Part shown: positions 45,655-55,063 of the stretch, piece by piece
How positions within the stretch are numbered: the first letter of the stretch is position 1
Layout of the letters: every line of letters begins with the position of its first letter
NCBI GenBank assembly: GCA_015057515.1
Contig: SVED01000002.1
Location: 1 to 64,000 of the forward strand
Direction of reading: 5' to 3'
DNA: 64,000 bases
Origin: Lachnospiraceae bacterium
Lineage (GTDB): Bacteria > Bacillota > Clostridia > Lachnospirales > Lachnospiraceae
Made by a program: the position numbers and the translations under genes
Notes under the pieces: model-generated
Seen by the model: the letters and a program-made list of their open reading frames with translations, nothing else
The model's database searches: none
Told to the model about the DNA's origin: nothing

Positions 45655-48600
45655 ATGCAGGCTTTACAGGCAGCATTTAGGGAAGATTCAAGATTTGAAA
45701 AGCTTACACAATATATCGATGAGAACAAATTTCCTATTCACATCTGGGGATTGGACAAGAGAGTTGCGCCTCTTTTAATGGAGAGCGTTCCTAGAAAATG
45801 TCCCATTAGGTTAATCGTAACCTACGATGAAAAAAGGGCAAGACAAATAGTGGATGATTATAGATTCTATGATAGAGAGGTCTATTACTACCCTGCAAAG
45901 GATGCCCTTTTTTACTATGCAGATGTGCATAACAATACAACTGTAAAAAGTCGTCTGGAGATATTTAAAAGGATAGTTGAAAAGGAAAGAATTACAGTTG
46001 TTACCACTATAGAGGGTCTTATGGATAAGATTCCGGATAAGTCCCATATAGTTAAAAATGTTATAGATATTGAGGTTGGAGATACTCTCGTTATAAAAAG
46101 GTTTTCCAAAAAGCTTACAACTCTTGGATATGAAAAGGTTACAATGGTAGAAACTCCAGGGCAGTTTTCTGTGCGTGGCGGTATAATTGATATATATCCC
46201 CTTACAGAAGAGTGCCCTTATCGTGTTGAGCTTTGGGGGGATGAGGTTGATTCCATAAGAAGCTTTGATGTGGAAAGTCAGCGTTCCATTGAGGAGGTTA
46301 CTGCGGTAAAAATATATCCTTCATGTGAGATGGTACTTACGGAGGATAGAATTGAAAAGGGGCTTGCTCTTGTAAAAAAGGAACATAAAAAGCAGGCGGA
46401 AAAGCTAAAGAAAGAATTTAGAACAGAGCAATATGCAAGATTAAATAAAATGGTAGATAGCTTAAAGGAGGAGCTCAAGGAATTTAATTCCACTATGGGT
46501 ATAGACAGTATGGTGGAATATTTCTACGAGGATACAGTATCCTTTTTGGATTATATACCATTAGAATCTGAGATATTTGTGGATGATCCAGAGAGGGTAC
46601 ATCGTCAGGCGGTGGTCTATACACAGGAATTTGCAGCATCTATGGAAGGAAGATTAGAAGGTGGATATGTTCTTCCTACTCAGGCAAATGTTTTGTACGA
46701 TGGAAAAGCCATTGTGGGTAGACTTGCTCTTAGAAGATTGTGTATTTTTTCTGAAATATATGCAAAACAACCTGCTTGGGGTGAAAAAACAAACCTTACT
46801 ATATCTTCAAAAGGTTTGGTTAGCTATAACAATAGCTTCGAGGCTCTTCTTGCGGATATAAAGAAGTGGAATAGCAAAAAATATAAGGTGGTAATTTTAT
46901 CTCCATCAGGTACAAGAGGAAAAAGAATTGCAGCTGACCTTAGAGAAAACGAGGTAATGGCTCATTTTTCGGAGGATAGAGATAAGGTATTAAAACCAGG
47001 TGAGATAACAGTTTTTGTAGGTAGAATGGAAACCGGATTTGAAATACCAGAATGTAAACTGGCGGTTATCAGTGAAGCAGACATATTTACCTCAAAAGAG
47101 CTTAAAAAGAGAAAAAAACTTCCAAAGTATAAGGGAGATAAGATAAATAGTTATGCAGATATTTCTGTGGGAGATTACGTTGTCCACGAACGACATGGTG
47201 TAGGTATATACCATGGAATTGAGAAGGTGGAAACTGACGGCAGACTTAAAGACTATATTAGTATTGAGTATGCAAAGGGAAGTAAGCTTTTTGTTCCAGT
47301 GGAACAGTTAGAGGTAATTGGTAAGCTTTCCGAAAAAGATGGTGCTAAGCCTAAACTTAATCGACTAGGTGGAGGCGATTGGGAAAAAGTTAGAAATAGG
47401 GTTAAAGGTCATGTGGCAGATATTGCCAAAGAACTGGTTGAGCTTTATGCTATCAGAGAAACCAGTAAAGGATTTTCCTATGGAGAGGATACTCAGTGGC
47501 AAAAGGAATTTGAAGAATTATTCCCTTATGAGGAAACTCTTGACCAGCAAAAAGCCATAGAGGATACAAAACGGGATATGGAAAGTCCGCATATTATGGA
47601 TAGACTTATCTGTGGTGATGTTGGATTTGGAAAAACAGAGGTTGCTATACGTGCTGCTTTTAAAGCAGTGCAGGATAATCGTCAGGTGGCATACCTTGTT
47701 CCGACAACAATTTTGGCCGAACAGCATTACCAGACTTTTTCTCAGCGTATGAAGGACTACCCAATAAATATCAGATTATTATCCAGATTTAAGACACCTA
47801 AGGAGATTAAAGAGACTTTGGCGGAGTTAAAGTCAGGTATGGTTGATATTGTTATAGGTACTCACAGACTTTTGTCAAAGGATGTGGAATTTAAAAATCT
47901 TGGTCTTCTCGTAATAGACGAGGAACAAAGATTTGGTGTGAAACATAAAGAGCAGATAAAACAGATGAAAAAGAATGTAGATGTGCTTACCCTTACTGCT
48001 ACACCTATTCCGAGAACTTTGCATATGAGTTTAGTGGGACTTAGGGATATAAGTCTTTTGGAAGAACCGCCGGTTGATCGTATGCCTATACAGACATATA
48101 TTATGGAATATGATATTGAATTTGTTAAGGAAGCCATTAACAGAGAGTTGAATAGAAACGGACAGGTATACTATGTATATAATCGCGTAAATACAATAGA
48201 GGATATTACAACCCAGTTAAGAAGTGTTTTACCGGGGGCAAGAATAGAATTCGCTCATGGTAAGATGAATGAGAGAGAATTAGAAACTATTATGCGTGAT
48301 TTTACCAATAAAGAGATTGATGTGTTGGTTTCCACGACTATAATTGAAACAGGTCTTGATATTCCTAATGTAAATACAATGATAATCCATGATGCAGATA
48401 TTTTTGGACTATCACAGTTGTATCAGCTAAGAGGAAGAGTTGGACGTTCAAACAGAAGCGCTTATGCTTTCCTAATGTATAAAAGGGATAAAATGATAAA
48501 AGAAGTGGCTGAAAAACGACTTAAAGCAATTAGGGAGTTTACAGAGCTTGGTTCAGGATATAAAATATCTATGAAGGATTTGGAAATAAGAGGCGCAGGT

Positions 48601-49188
48601 AATCTTTTAGGACAGGAGCAGTCGGGTAACATTGAAGCAGTTGGCTATGATTTGTATTGTAAAATGTTGAACGATGCCATTAAGAGGTTGTCGGGTGAAA
48701 GCGAAGAAGTTGACTTTGTATCTTCCATTGAACTTCCTTTGGATGCATATATACCAGATACTTATGTAAAGAATGAATTTATGAAGCTGGATTTATATAA
48801 GCGTATATCTAAATGCGAAAGTCGAGAAGAAAATGACGCTATTTTAGAGGAAGTGAAGGATAGATTTGGAGAGGTTCCAAAACCTTTCTACCGATTATTA
48901 GATGTAGCATATCTTAAGGCAATAGCAAAGAAAGCATATATAACAGATGTGAAGTATTTACAGGGTGAGCTTCGCTTTATAATGTATCCTGAAGCACCTG
49001 TAGTACCGGAGCGTATGGATAAGCTTTTGAAGAGGTATAAGGGGACTTTGAAGTTCGTTCCAGGTAAAAATGCAGGATTTACTATGAAGGCATCCAAAAC
49101 AATTCAGGAAGAACTTATCGCTGTTGCTGAGCAAGCTATATTGGATATTATGAGTCTTACAAAGAAGGAGGAAAACGGTGAAAAATAA
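45655..49188 (+). CDS. mfd: Transcription-repair coupling factor
   Basis: DNA translocase that removes stalled RNA polymerase and recruits UvrA. 1177 residues. UvrB-like N-terminal region (QFSVRGGIIDIYP), RNA polymerase-interacting CarD-like domain (about 490-560, VGDYVVHERHGVGIYHGIE), then a RecG-like helicase: Walker A GDVGFGKTEVA, DEEQRFG box, TATPIPRTLHMS, QLRGRVGRSNR, and a C-terminal TRCF domain. The start at 45655 has TTGGAGG upstream; the longest frame adds five unsupported residues. Its 3' end overlaps the PrsA-like gene by 11 bases. Confidence 0.97.
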   Translation: MQALQAAFREDSRFEKLTQYIDENKFPIHIWGLDKRVAPLLMESVPRKCPIRLIVTYDEKRARQIVDDYRFYDREVYYYPAKDALFYYADVHNNTTVKSRLEIFKRIVEKERITVVTTIEGLMDKIPDKSHIVKNVIDIEVGDTLVIKRFSKKLTTLGYEKVTMVETPGQFSVRGGIIDIYPLTEECPYRVELWGDEVDSIRSFDVESQRSIEEVTAVKIYPSCEMVLTEDRIEKGLALVKKEHKKQAEKLKKEFRTEQYARLNKMVDSLKEELKEFNSTMGIDSMVEYFYEDTVSFLDYIPLESEIFVDDPERVHRQAVVYTQEFAASMEGRLEGGYVLPTQANVLYDGKAIVGRLALRRLCIFSEIYAKQPAWGEKTNLTISSKGLVSYNNSFEALLADIKKWNSKKYKVVILSPSGTRGKRIAADLRENEVMAHFSEDRDKVLKPGEITVFVGRMETGFEIPECKLAVISEADIFTSKELKKRKKLPKYKGDKINSYADISVGDYVVHERHGVGIYHGIEKVETDGRLKDYISIEYAKGSKLFVPVEQLEVIGKLSEKDGAKPKLNRLGGGDWEKVRNRVKGHVADIAKELVELYAIRETSKGFSYGEDTQWQKEFEELFPYEETLDQQKAIEDTKRDMESPHIMDRLICGDVGFGKTEVAIRAAFKAVQDNRQVAYLVPTTILAEQHYQTFSQRMKDYPINIRLLSRFKTPKEIKETLAELKSGMVDIVIGTHRLLSKDVEFKNLGLLVIDEEQRFGVKHKEQIKQMKKNVDVLTLTATPIPRTLHMSLVGLRDISLLEEPPVDRMPIQTYIMEYDIEFVKEAINRELNRNGQVYYVYNRVNTIEDITTQLRSVLPGARIEFAHGKMNERELETIMRDFTNKEIDVLVSTTIIETGLDIPNVNTMIIHDADIFGLSQLYQLRGRVGRSNRSAYAFLMYKRDKMIKEVAEKRLKAIREFTELGSGYKISMKDLEIRGAGNLLGQEQSGNIEAVGYDLYCKMLNDAIKRLSGESEEVDFVSSIELPLDAYIPDTYVKNEFMKLDLYKRISKCESREENDAILEEVKDRFGEVPKPFYRLLDVAYLKAIAKKAYITDVKYLQGELRFIMYPEAPVVPERMDKLLKRYKGTLKFVPGKNAGFTMKASKTIQEELIAVAEQAILDIMSLTKKEENGEK

Positions 49189-50254
49189 CCAAAACAAAAA
49201 AACTAGATTTAAAATACTATTCCTTGTGATGACGCTGTTGTTTTCTCTAAATCTTTCTGCGTGTGGAGAAAAGAAGGTTAAGACGGATGAAATAAAAGAT
49301 CCTACAGCAGTATTCACCTATGGTGAAGAGGCGGTATCTAAGGGAGAAGTATATATATATGTGAATACCATAAAAGAACGCTATGAAACCCAGTATGGGG
49401 AGGATGTGTGGGACATTGCTCTGCCACAGAGTGAAAATTCAGAGGAACAGCTCACTATGGTGGATTTTACCAAGGAAGAGGTTGTCAATGAGATAGTAAG
49501 GGTAAAAACCCTTTATGCACAGGCAGAAAATATGGGCGTTTTCCTTACAGAAGAGCAAAAGCAGGAAATATTAGACGAGGCCCAAAGCTTTTATGATGGA
49601 CTTACCGATGTAGATATAGAGTCTTTGGAGCTTACAGTTGATATTGTCAATAAAGTAATGGTTGAAAATAAGATTGCAAAGTTGGTGCAAGATAAACTTT
49701 TAGAAGATAATCCTATTGAAATTTCCGATGAGGAAGCCAGGATGACAACATTTTATGATATGTATTTCAATTGCTATTCAATAGATGAAAATGGGGTTAT
49801 GGTACCATATACAGAGGAACAGTGTAGCATCCAGTACGAAAATGCACTTACAGCCTGTAGTACTTTAGCTACAGCTGTTATTGACGAAAATTCTGACGCG
49901 GAGAATATAGAGAATCTGGCGGCTTATTACAAATTAGACTATGCAGCTGAATACACTATTTCGCCGGAAGAGATTATGAATATCTATGGCGAGGATATAT
50001 ATAACACATTATATTCTATGGAAAATGGTGACTATAGCAGTGTTATAAAGAGCGAATACGGATATCATGTTTTCCAGATGGTGGCACTAACAGACAAAAA
50101 AGCCACCCAATCTAAAAAAGATATTATGACTAAGGCGGCTATTGAGGAGTATCTTCGGGAAACGCTTAACGGGTGGCAAAAAGAAATAGACCCAGAATTT
50201 TCATATCCTGAGTCTATCAACATGGATGTATATAATACAATTACAATAGAATAA
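49178..50254 (+). CDS. PrsA/SurA-like peptidyl-prolyl isomerase lipoprotein
   Basis: A 358-residue extracytoplasmic chaperone candidate. Basic N-terminus, hydrophobic stretch (13-27) and lipobox LSAC (Cys29). An N-terminal SurA_N-like helical domain follows, and a C-terminal region with GDYSSVIKSEYGYHVFQMVAL resembles the PpiC parvulin end. The central parvulin sequence is weakly conserved, so catalysis is doubtful. It starts with GTG inside the end of mfd (AAGGAGG seven bases upstream), so it is co-translated. mfd followed by a PrsA-like gene is a recurring clostridial order. Confidence 0.82.
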   Translation: MKNNQNKKTRFKILFLVMTLLFSLNLSACGEKKVKTDEIKDPTAVFTYGEEAVSKGEVYIYVNTIKERYETQYGEDVWDIALPQSENSEEQLTMVDFTKEEVVNEIVRVKTLYAQAENMGVFLTEEQKQEILDEAQSFYDGLTDVDIESLELTVDIVNKVMVENKIAKLVQDKLLEDNPIEISDEEARMTTFYDMYFNCYSIDENGVMVPYTEEQCSIQYENALTACSTLATAVIDENSDAENIENLAAYYKLDYAAEYTISPEEIMNIYGEDIYNTLYSMENGDYSSVIKSEYGYHVFQMVALTDKKATQSKKDIMTKAAIEEYLRETLNGWQKEIDPEFSYPESINMDVYNTITIE

Positions 50255-50704
50255 CTAATGTGTACCTGTTGAACCGAAACCACCAGCACCTCTTTCGGTG
50301 CTGTCAAGTTCATCAACAGTGTTAAAAGCAGCGGCAATGTATGGTGTAATAACCAACTGGGCGATTCTTTCTTGAGGCTCAATTGTTGCTGCTTTTTCGC
50401 TGTGGTTATGAAGAGCAACCATAACCTCACCACGATAATCGGAATCTACAACACCAACCTTATTTGCGGGTGCAAGTCCTTTTTTGGAGGCAAGACCGCT
50501 TCTTGCATATATAAGTCCAGCATAGCCCTCTGGAAGCTCCATAGCAACTCCGGTAGGAACAAGAAATGTTTCGTGTGGAGCAATAGTAAGTGCCTCGTCA
50601 AGACAGGCATATAAGTCTGCACCGGCAGCGTTAGCTGAACCGTAGGTTGGAATAGTTGCATTATTTCTAAGTTTTTTGATATTTACAGGTATATTGGTAA
50701 CCAT
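50255..50704 (-). CDS. dut: dUTP diphosphatase
   Basis: Hydrolyses dUTP to dUMP, keeping uracil out of DNA. 149-residue trimeric Dut type with all five motifs: AGADLYA, ARSGLA, GVVDSDYRGEV (catalytic Asp), RIAQLVI and the C-terminal STERGAGGFGSTG. It shares one base with nrdG (the last base of nrdG is the first of dut), so nrdD-nrdG-dut form one dNTP-supply operon. Its end abuts the stop codon of the convergent PrsA-like gene with no spacing, so no terminator fits between them. Confidence 0.97.
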   Translation of the reverse strand: MVTNIPVNIKKLRNNATIPTYGSANAAGADLYACLDEALTIAPHETFLVPTGVAMELPEGYAGLIYARSGLASKKGLAPANKVGVVDSDYRGEVMVALHNHSEKAATIEPQERIAQLVITPYIAAAFNTVDELDSTERGAGGFGSTGTH

Positions 50705-51237
50705 TATATAGTTCCTTTCTCTTCCCAGAGAATCACTTCGCCGGATTCTAGGGATTTTTTAACGTCAATTATTCGTTGGTTTGAAGAACCGCGAAATCTT
50801 AAGGATAAATTCTTTAGTTCTTCAATGAATTTGCCATCAACCAGAATGTCTATATAGGAAATCATTTCTCGGGTTTCTTCCCAGTTAAGCATCATTTTTG
50901 CCTTTATATCTTTTTCAAAGTCATAACCAGTGTAGCACCAGATAGTCTTTTCCGGCAATTCTTCTCGGACCCTTCGAAGAAGCGGAAGAAGACCTTGCTG
51001 GTTGCTATATTCAAAGGGTTCACCACCGAGAAGTGATAAACCCTTGATATGACTAGGACTAAGATATTCTAAGATGTCATCAATTTGCTTTTCGGTGAAA
51101 GGTTCTCCAAAGTTGAAGTCCCATGTTTCCGGGTTGAAGCAGTTTTTACAGTGGTGTGTGCATCCTGAAACAAAGAGAGAAACTCTTATGCCAGGGCCGT
51201 TAGCCACGTCAATCATCTTGATATCTGCATAGTTCAT
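50704..51237 (-). CDS. nrdG: Anaerobic ribonucleotide reductase activating protein
   Basis: Radical SAM activase that installs the glycyl radical in NrdD. 177 residues. The [4Fe-4S] motif is CTHHCKNCFNPETW (CxxxCxxC). ANGPGIRVSLFVSG before it and LSLLGGEPFEYSNQ after it are typical of the class. GAAAGGAG precedes the start. It lies 27 bases behind nrdD. Confidence 0.97.
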   Translation of the reverse strand: MNYADIKMIDVANGPGIRVSLFVSGCTHHCKNCFNPETWDFNFGEPFTEKQIDDILEYLSPSHIKGLSLLGGEPFEYSNQQGLLPLLRRVREELPEKTIWCYTGYDFEKDIKAKMMLNWEETREMISYIDILVDGKFIEELKNLSLRFRGSSNQRIIDVKKSLESGEVILWEEKGTI

Positions 51238-51264
51238 ATAGAAGCTCCTTTCTGTAAAAAAGAT

Positions 51265-53391
51265 TTACAGGTGGAGTGTACGCTGCTTGATTTCTTTGGT
51301 TTTACCAACGTTCCAGAAGTTCTCACCAAGGTAACCACAGGTACGTCTTGTAACGTTCATCTTAGAGTGATCCTTGTTGCCACACTGAGGGCAAACCCAC
51401 TCGTTATCATCGTTTACAATTATTTCGCCGTCGTAGTCACAGATGTGACAGTAATCTGACTTAGTATTAAATTCAGCATATTGGATGTTATCGTATATAA
51501 ATCTGACTACTTCCTCAAGTGCATCTAAGTTATGTCTCATATTTGGTATTTCAACATAAGAGATAGCACCGCCAGATGAAATTGTCTGGAATTGACTTTC
51601 AAATCTAAACTTGCTGAAAGCATCAATTTTTTCACGGACATCAACATGGTAAGAGTTAGTGTAGTAGCCCTTGTCAGTAACATCTTCAACAGTACCAAAT
51701 TTCTCCTGATCAATACGAGCAAATCTGTAGCAGAGTGACTCAGCAGGAGTACCATAAAGTCCGAATCCAAGACCGGTTTCCGCTTTCCACTTGTCACAGG
51801 AAGCCTTAAGCTTTTTCATAACCTTAAGAGCAAATTCTTCACCCTTAGGGTCAGTGTGGCTTACGCCCTTCATAAGCTTAGTTACCTCGTACAAACCGAT
51901 ATATCCAAGAGAAATAGTTGAATAGCCGTCATGTAAAAGCTTATCAATCTTTTCACCCTTCTTGAGTCGTGCAATAGCACCATACTGCCAGTGAACAGGG
52001 CTTACATCAGATGTAATACCGTGAAGTGCATGGTGACGGCAGATGAGTGCATCATAGCAAAGCTGAAGTCTCTCGTCTAAGAGCTTCCAGAATTTGTCCT
52101 CGTCACCTTTGGCAATAAGACCAATCTGAGGAAGGTTAAGACTTACAACACCTTGGTTGAAACGACCTTCCCATTTGTAGTTGCCATCTTCGTCCTTCCA
52201 AGTAGAGAGGAAAGAACGGCATCCCATACAGGAGAATACATTACCTTCATAGTTTTCACGCATCTTCTTTGCTGAGATGTAATCCGGATAAAGTCTCTTA
52301 GCTGAACATTTAACTGCAAGCTTTGTGATATAGTCATATTTGCCACCCTTAAGGCAGTTGTGTTCATCTAATACATATATAAGCTTAGGGAAGGCTGGTG
52401 TAACATATACACCCTTTTCATTTTTAATACCTTCAAGTCGTTGTCTTAAAATCTCCTCAATAATAGTAGCATTTTCTTCCACATACTCATCCTTTGGATC
52501 AAGGTTAAGGAATAGTGTAACGAATGGAGACTGACCGTTAGTAGTCATCAAAGTATTAATCTGATATTGGATGGTCTGTACACCTGAGCGTAGCTCGTCA
52601 TTGAGACGATCCTGAGCCATTTTTTCTAATATAGTATCTTCGATTGTGTCACCAAAGTCTTCGATAAGCTTGCTTTTATATTTGTTATAGCTCTTGCGTA
52701 GATATTTGCCTAAGTGTCTTACATCAACTGACTGACCGCCGTACTGACTGCTGGCAACAGAAGATATAATCTGAGTCATAACAGTACATGCAACCTGGAA
52801 ACTTTTTGGACTCTCGATAAGCTTTCCGTTCATAACTGTTCCGTTGTCAAGCATGTCACCGATGTTGATAAGGCAGCAGTTAAATATAGGCTGGAGGAAG
52901 TAGTCGGCATCGTGGAAATGCAAAACTCCTTCGTCGTGAGCTTTAGATATCTTCTCTGGGAGAAGTATTCTTCTGGTAAGGTCTTTTGATACCTCGCCTG
53001 CGATGAGGTCTCTTTGAGTGGAGGCTACAGTTGCGTTTTTGTTGGAGTTTTCCTCCATAACATCCTTGTTTCGGTTTTGAATGAGACTTAAAATAGAATC
53101 GTCTGTTGTATTAGCTTTACGGACAAGCTCTCTGGTATAACGATAAATAATGTAAGTTTTAGCAAGTACAAACTTGCGATCGTCCATAAGCTTTTGCTCT
53201 ATAATATCCTGAATATCTTCAACTAACATTCTGGAACGGTTTTTAGCTTCAATTCCCTGTACAATCTCTTCAATCTTTTCGTCAGAAATTTTCTCGCATG
53301 GTTCAACTTCTGCGTTAGCCTTCTGGATGGCTATAACGATTTTTGAACGGTCATAGGTGACGGTATGACCATCTCGTTTGATAACTTTCAT
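51265..53391 (-). CDS. nrdD: Anaerobic ribonucleoside-triphosphate reductase
   Basis: Class III reductase making dNTPs without oxygen. 708 residues. ATP-cone allosteric domain at 1-90 (VIKRDGHTVTYDRSKI), central ten-stranded barrel with active-site cysteines (NVFSCMGCRSFLS), zinc site CHICDYDG with CPQCGN near the end, and the glycyl radical site in RRTCGYLGENFW (Gly about 686). GGAGAGG precedes the start. It leads the nrdD-nrdG-dut operon. Its promoter overlaps two NrdR-box-like sites. Confidence 0.98.
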   Translation of the reverse strand: MKVIKRDGHTVTYDRSKIVIAIQKANAEVEPCEKISDEKIEEIVQGIEAKNRSRMLVEDIQDIIEQKLMDDRKFVLAKTYIIYRYTRELVRKANTTDDSILSLIQNRNKDVMEENSNKNATVASTQRDLIAGEVSKDLTRRILLPEKISKAHDEGVLHFHDADYFLQPIFNCCLINIGDMLDNGTVMNGKLIESPKSFQVACTVMTQIISSVASSQYGGQSVDVRHLGKYLRKSYNKYKSKLIEDFGDTIEDTILEKMAQDRLNDELRSGVQTIQYQINTLMTTNGQSPFVTLFLNLDPKDEYVEENATIIEEILRQRLEGIKNEKGVYVTPAFPKLIYVLDEHNCLKGGKYDYITKLAVKCSAKRLYPDYISAKKMRENYEGNVFSCMGCRSFLSTWKDEDGNYKWEGRFNQGVVSLNLPQIGLIAKGDEDKFWKLLDERLQLCYDALICRHHALHGITSDVSPVHWQYGAIARLKKGEKIDKLLHDGYSTISLGYIGLYEVTKLMKGVSHTDPKGEEFALKVMKKLKASCDKWKAETGLGFGLYGTPAESLCYRFARIDQEKFGTVEDVTDKGYYTNSYHVDVREKIDAFSKFRFESQFQTISSGGAISYVEIPNMRHNLDALEEVVRFIYDNIQYAEFNTKSDYCHICDYDGEIIVNDDNEWVCPQCGNKDHSKMNVTRRTCGYLGENFWNVGKTKEIKQRTLHL

Positions 53392-53459
53392 AATACCTCT
53401 CCTAACTAAATGTAGCTTTTTCTTGTGGGAAATAGCGCAAACTACCCCTATGGATTGTT

Positions 53460-53501
53460 ATTATAACACCAAATACAAGGTTTGTCCACAAAATATAGTG
53501 C
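53460..53501 (-). promoter_or_regulatory. nrdD promoter with overlapping NrdR-box-like sites
   Basis: On the minus strand TGGACA (53483-53488), 17-base spacer, TATAAT (53460-53465). Two sites compare with the NrdR consensus ACACwATATATwGTGT: 53486-53501 matches at 13 of 16 and overlaps the -35; 53466-53481 matches at about 11 of 16 and fills the spacer. Centre spacing is 20 bases, two helical turns. Binding there should repress nrdD. Confidence 0.65.
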
Positions 53502-53638
53502 TAAAAATTAAAAAAATTACAAGATGTTGTGATTTTGTGAGCGAAAATTTACTAGTGAAAATGTGTAAAAACACGTATTTGCAATGGTTTAAGGGAATAT
53601 AGTTGACATAAAAAACGAACATAATGATGGTTGTTCAA

Positions 53639-53654
53639 ACACAATATATAGTGT
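53639..53654. promoter_or_regulatory. Perfect NrdR-box palindrome
   Basis: ACACAATATATAGTGT matches the NrdR consensus at all 16 positions. It is about 150 bases upstream of the nrdD promoter and about 114 bases before the trigger-factor-like gene. The rest of the 376-base gap (53392-53767) is AT-rich; TTGACA at 53603-53608 lacks a well-spaced -10. Confidence 0.65.
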
Positions 53655-53767
53655 TTTGTATGTATAAAGTGTGAAAAAAAGAAAAGTATCTTTATTTTTA
53701 TATGGATTTGTGGTATAAAAGTTTATGGAAAATAAATAAATTATTTTTATAGAAGGGATTATTTGAT

Positions 53768-54841
53768 ATGAAAAAAGGTTTTAAGAAGCTTGGGGTGGCT
53801 ATGTCTTTTGTATTGTGTGCTACCATGGCTGTAGGATGTTCAAAATCAACTAAGAAGATGCAGGAGGATATGATTGATAAGTATGCTTCCTATTGTCAGC
53901 TTGGAGAGTATAAGGATATTGCATATGAGAAAACAGAGACTGAGATAACAGATGAGGTTATATCATCTCAGGTAAATTACTATTTATCCAGCTATGCTGT
54001 TACTGAAAGTGTAACAACAGGAACAACAAAAAATGGCGATACTGTAAATATAGATTTTCTTGGTACAGTAGACGGTGTTGCTTTTGACGGAGGCTCAACA
54101 GATGGTATGGGATATACTCTTACACTGGGAGCTGGAACAATGATTGATGGTTTTGAGGAACAGATTGTTGGACATGATGTTGGAGAGACATTTGATATAG
54201 AAGTAACCTTCCCAGAAAACTACGGTAATGCTGAGCTTGCCGGAGTAGATGCTGTTTTTGAGATTACTATTAATAGTATTGAAGTTAGTACACTTCCAGA
54301 CTATAATGATGATTTTATTGCTGCAAACACAGATTATGCTACAGTTGCTGAGTTTGAGCAGGCTATAACAGATAGTATTAAGGAAAGTGATGACAGTGCA
54401 AATAAAACCGCTATTATAGATAAAATTATAGCAACAACTACTATTGAGAAATATCCTGAAAAGGAAATGCAGAAACTTATAGATACAACTATTAAGGAAG
54501 TAACTGATGAGGCTTCTTCTTACGGATACGATTTGGCGACTTATGTATCAGCCAGATATGGTATGTCTGAAGAATATTTCAGAAATTATGTAAGTGGTGT
54601 TGCTGAAGACTTCATGCAGGAGAAGATAGTTATCTGTGCCATTGCAGATGCAGAAGGGATTACTGTAACTGAAGATGAGTGTAAGGAATACAAGCAGACA
54701 ATGATGGATACTCTCGGTGTAACTGAGGAGGAGCTTGATAAAACTTATACAGAGGAGGATGTTATATACTATACAGTTGCAGACAAGGTATATGACTTCC
54801 TTTTAGAGAATAATCCTGGTCAGACAGCTACAGCAGAATAA
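53768..54841 (+). CDS. Trigger-factor-like FKBP peptidyl-prolyl isomerase lipoprotein
   Basis: A 357-residue predicted extracytoplasmic folding factor. Signal sequence with lipobox AVGC (Cys24). An FKBP-type domain (about 90-175) has NGDTVNIDFLGTVDGVAF, FEEQIVGHDVGETFDIEVTFPE and AVFEITINSIE, the order found in trigger factor. The C-terminal helical part (about 180-345) resembles the trigger factor arm region, but the ribosome-binding N-domain is replaced by the lipoprotein signal. So it is a secreted chaperone rather than the ribosomal one. AGAAGGG precedes the ATG. Monocistronic. Confidence 0.85.
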   Translation: MKKGFKKLGVAMSFVLCATMAVGCSKSTKKMQEDMIDKYASYCQLGEYKDIAYEKTETEITDEVISSQVNYYLSSYAVTESVTTGTTKNGDTVNIDFLGTVDGVAFDGGSTDGMGYTLTLGAGTMIDGFEEQIVGHDVGETFDIEVTFPENYGNAELAGVDAVFEITINSIEVSTLPDYNDDFIAANTDYATVAEFEQAITDSIKESDDSANKTAIIDKIIATTTIEKYPEKEMQKLIDTTIKEVTDEASSYGYDLATYVSARYGMSEEYFRNYVSGVAEDFMQEKIVICAIADAEGITVTEDECKEYKQTMMDTLGVTEEELDKTYTEEDVIYYTVADKVYDFLLENNPGQTATAE

Positions 54842-54853
54842 ACTCAATAATAA

Positions 54854-54892
54854 TTGACAATAGACAGTCTGTGATGATATTATACAGACTGT
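54854..54892 (+). promoter_or_regulatory. Promoter of tRNA-Leu with overlapping inverted repeat
   Basis: TTGACA (54854-54859), 18-base spacer, TATTAT (54878-54883). A 9-bp inverted repeat, ACAGTCTGT (54864-54872) and ACAGACTGT (54884-54892), brackets the -10 and ends four bases before the tRNA. Confidence 0.65.
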
Positions 54893-54896
54893 ACTT

Positions 54897-54980
54897 GCAG
54901 TCGTGGCGGAATTGGCATACGCGCATGATTCAGGTTCATGTCCACTTACGTGGGTGTGGGTTCAAGTCCCATCGACTGCA
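54897..54980 (+). tRNA. tRNA-Leu (anticodon CAG)
   Basis: 84 bases with a perfect 7-bp acceptor stem (GCAGTCG / CGACTGC) and discriminator A. D-arm GCG-CGC with GG in the loop, anticodon stem CATGA/TCATG with loop TTCAGGT (anticodon CAG), a long class II variable arm (TCCAC-TTAC-GTGGG) and T-loop TTCAAGT. CCA is not encoded. Confidence 0.95.
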
Positions 54981-54986
54981 TTTAAT

Positions 54987-55022
54987 AAAAAGCCAAGAAA
55001 ACATTGTTTCTTGGCTTTTTAT
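54987..55022 (+). terminator. Terminator of tRNA-Leu
   Basis: A 14-bp stem AAAAAGCCAAGAAA / TTTCTTGGCTTTTT with a six-base loop; Ts are part of the 3' arm. Confidence 0.9.
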
Positions 55023-55063
55023 TTGTTATAATTTTGATATCTATATGTATAGGAGATTAATCA

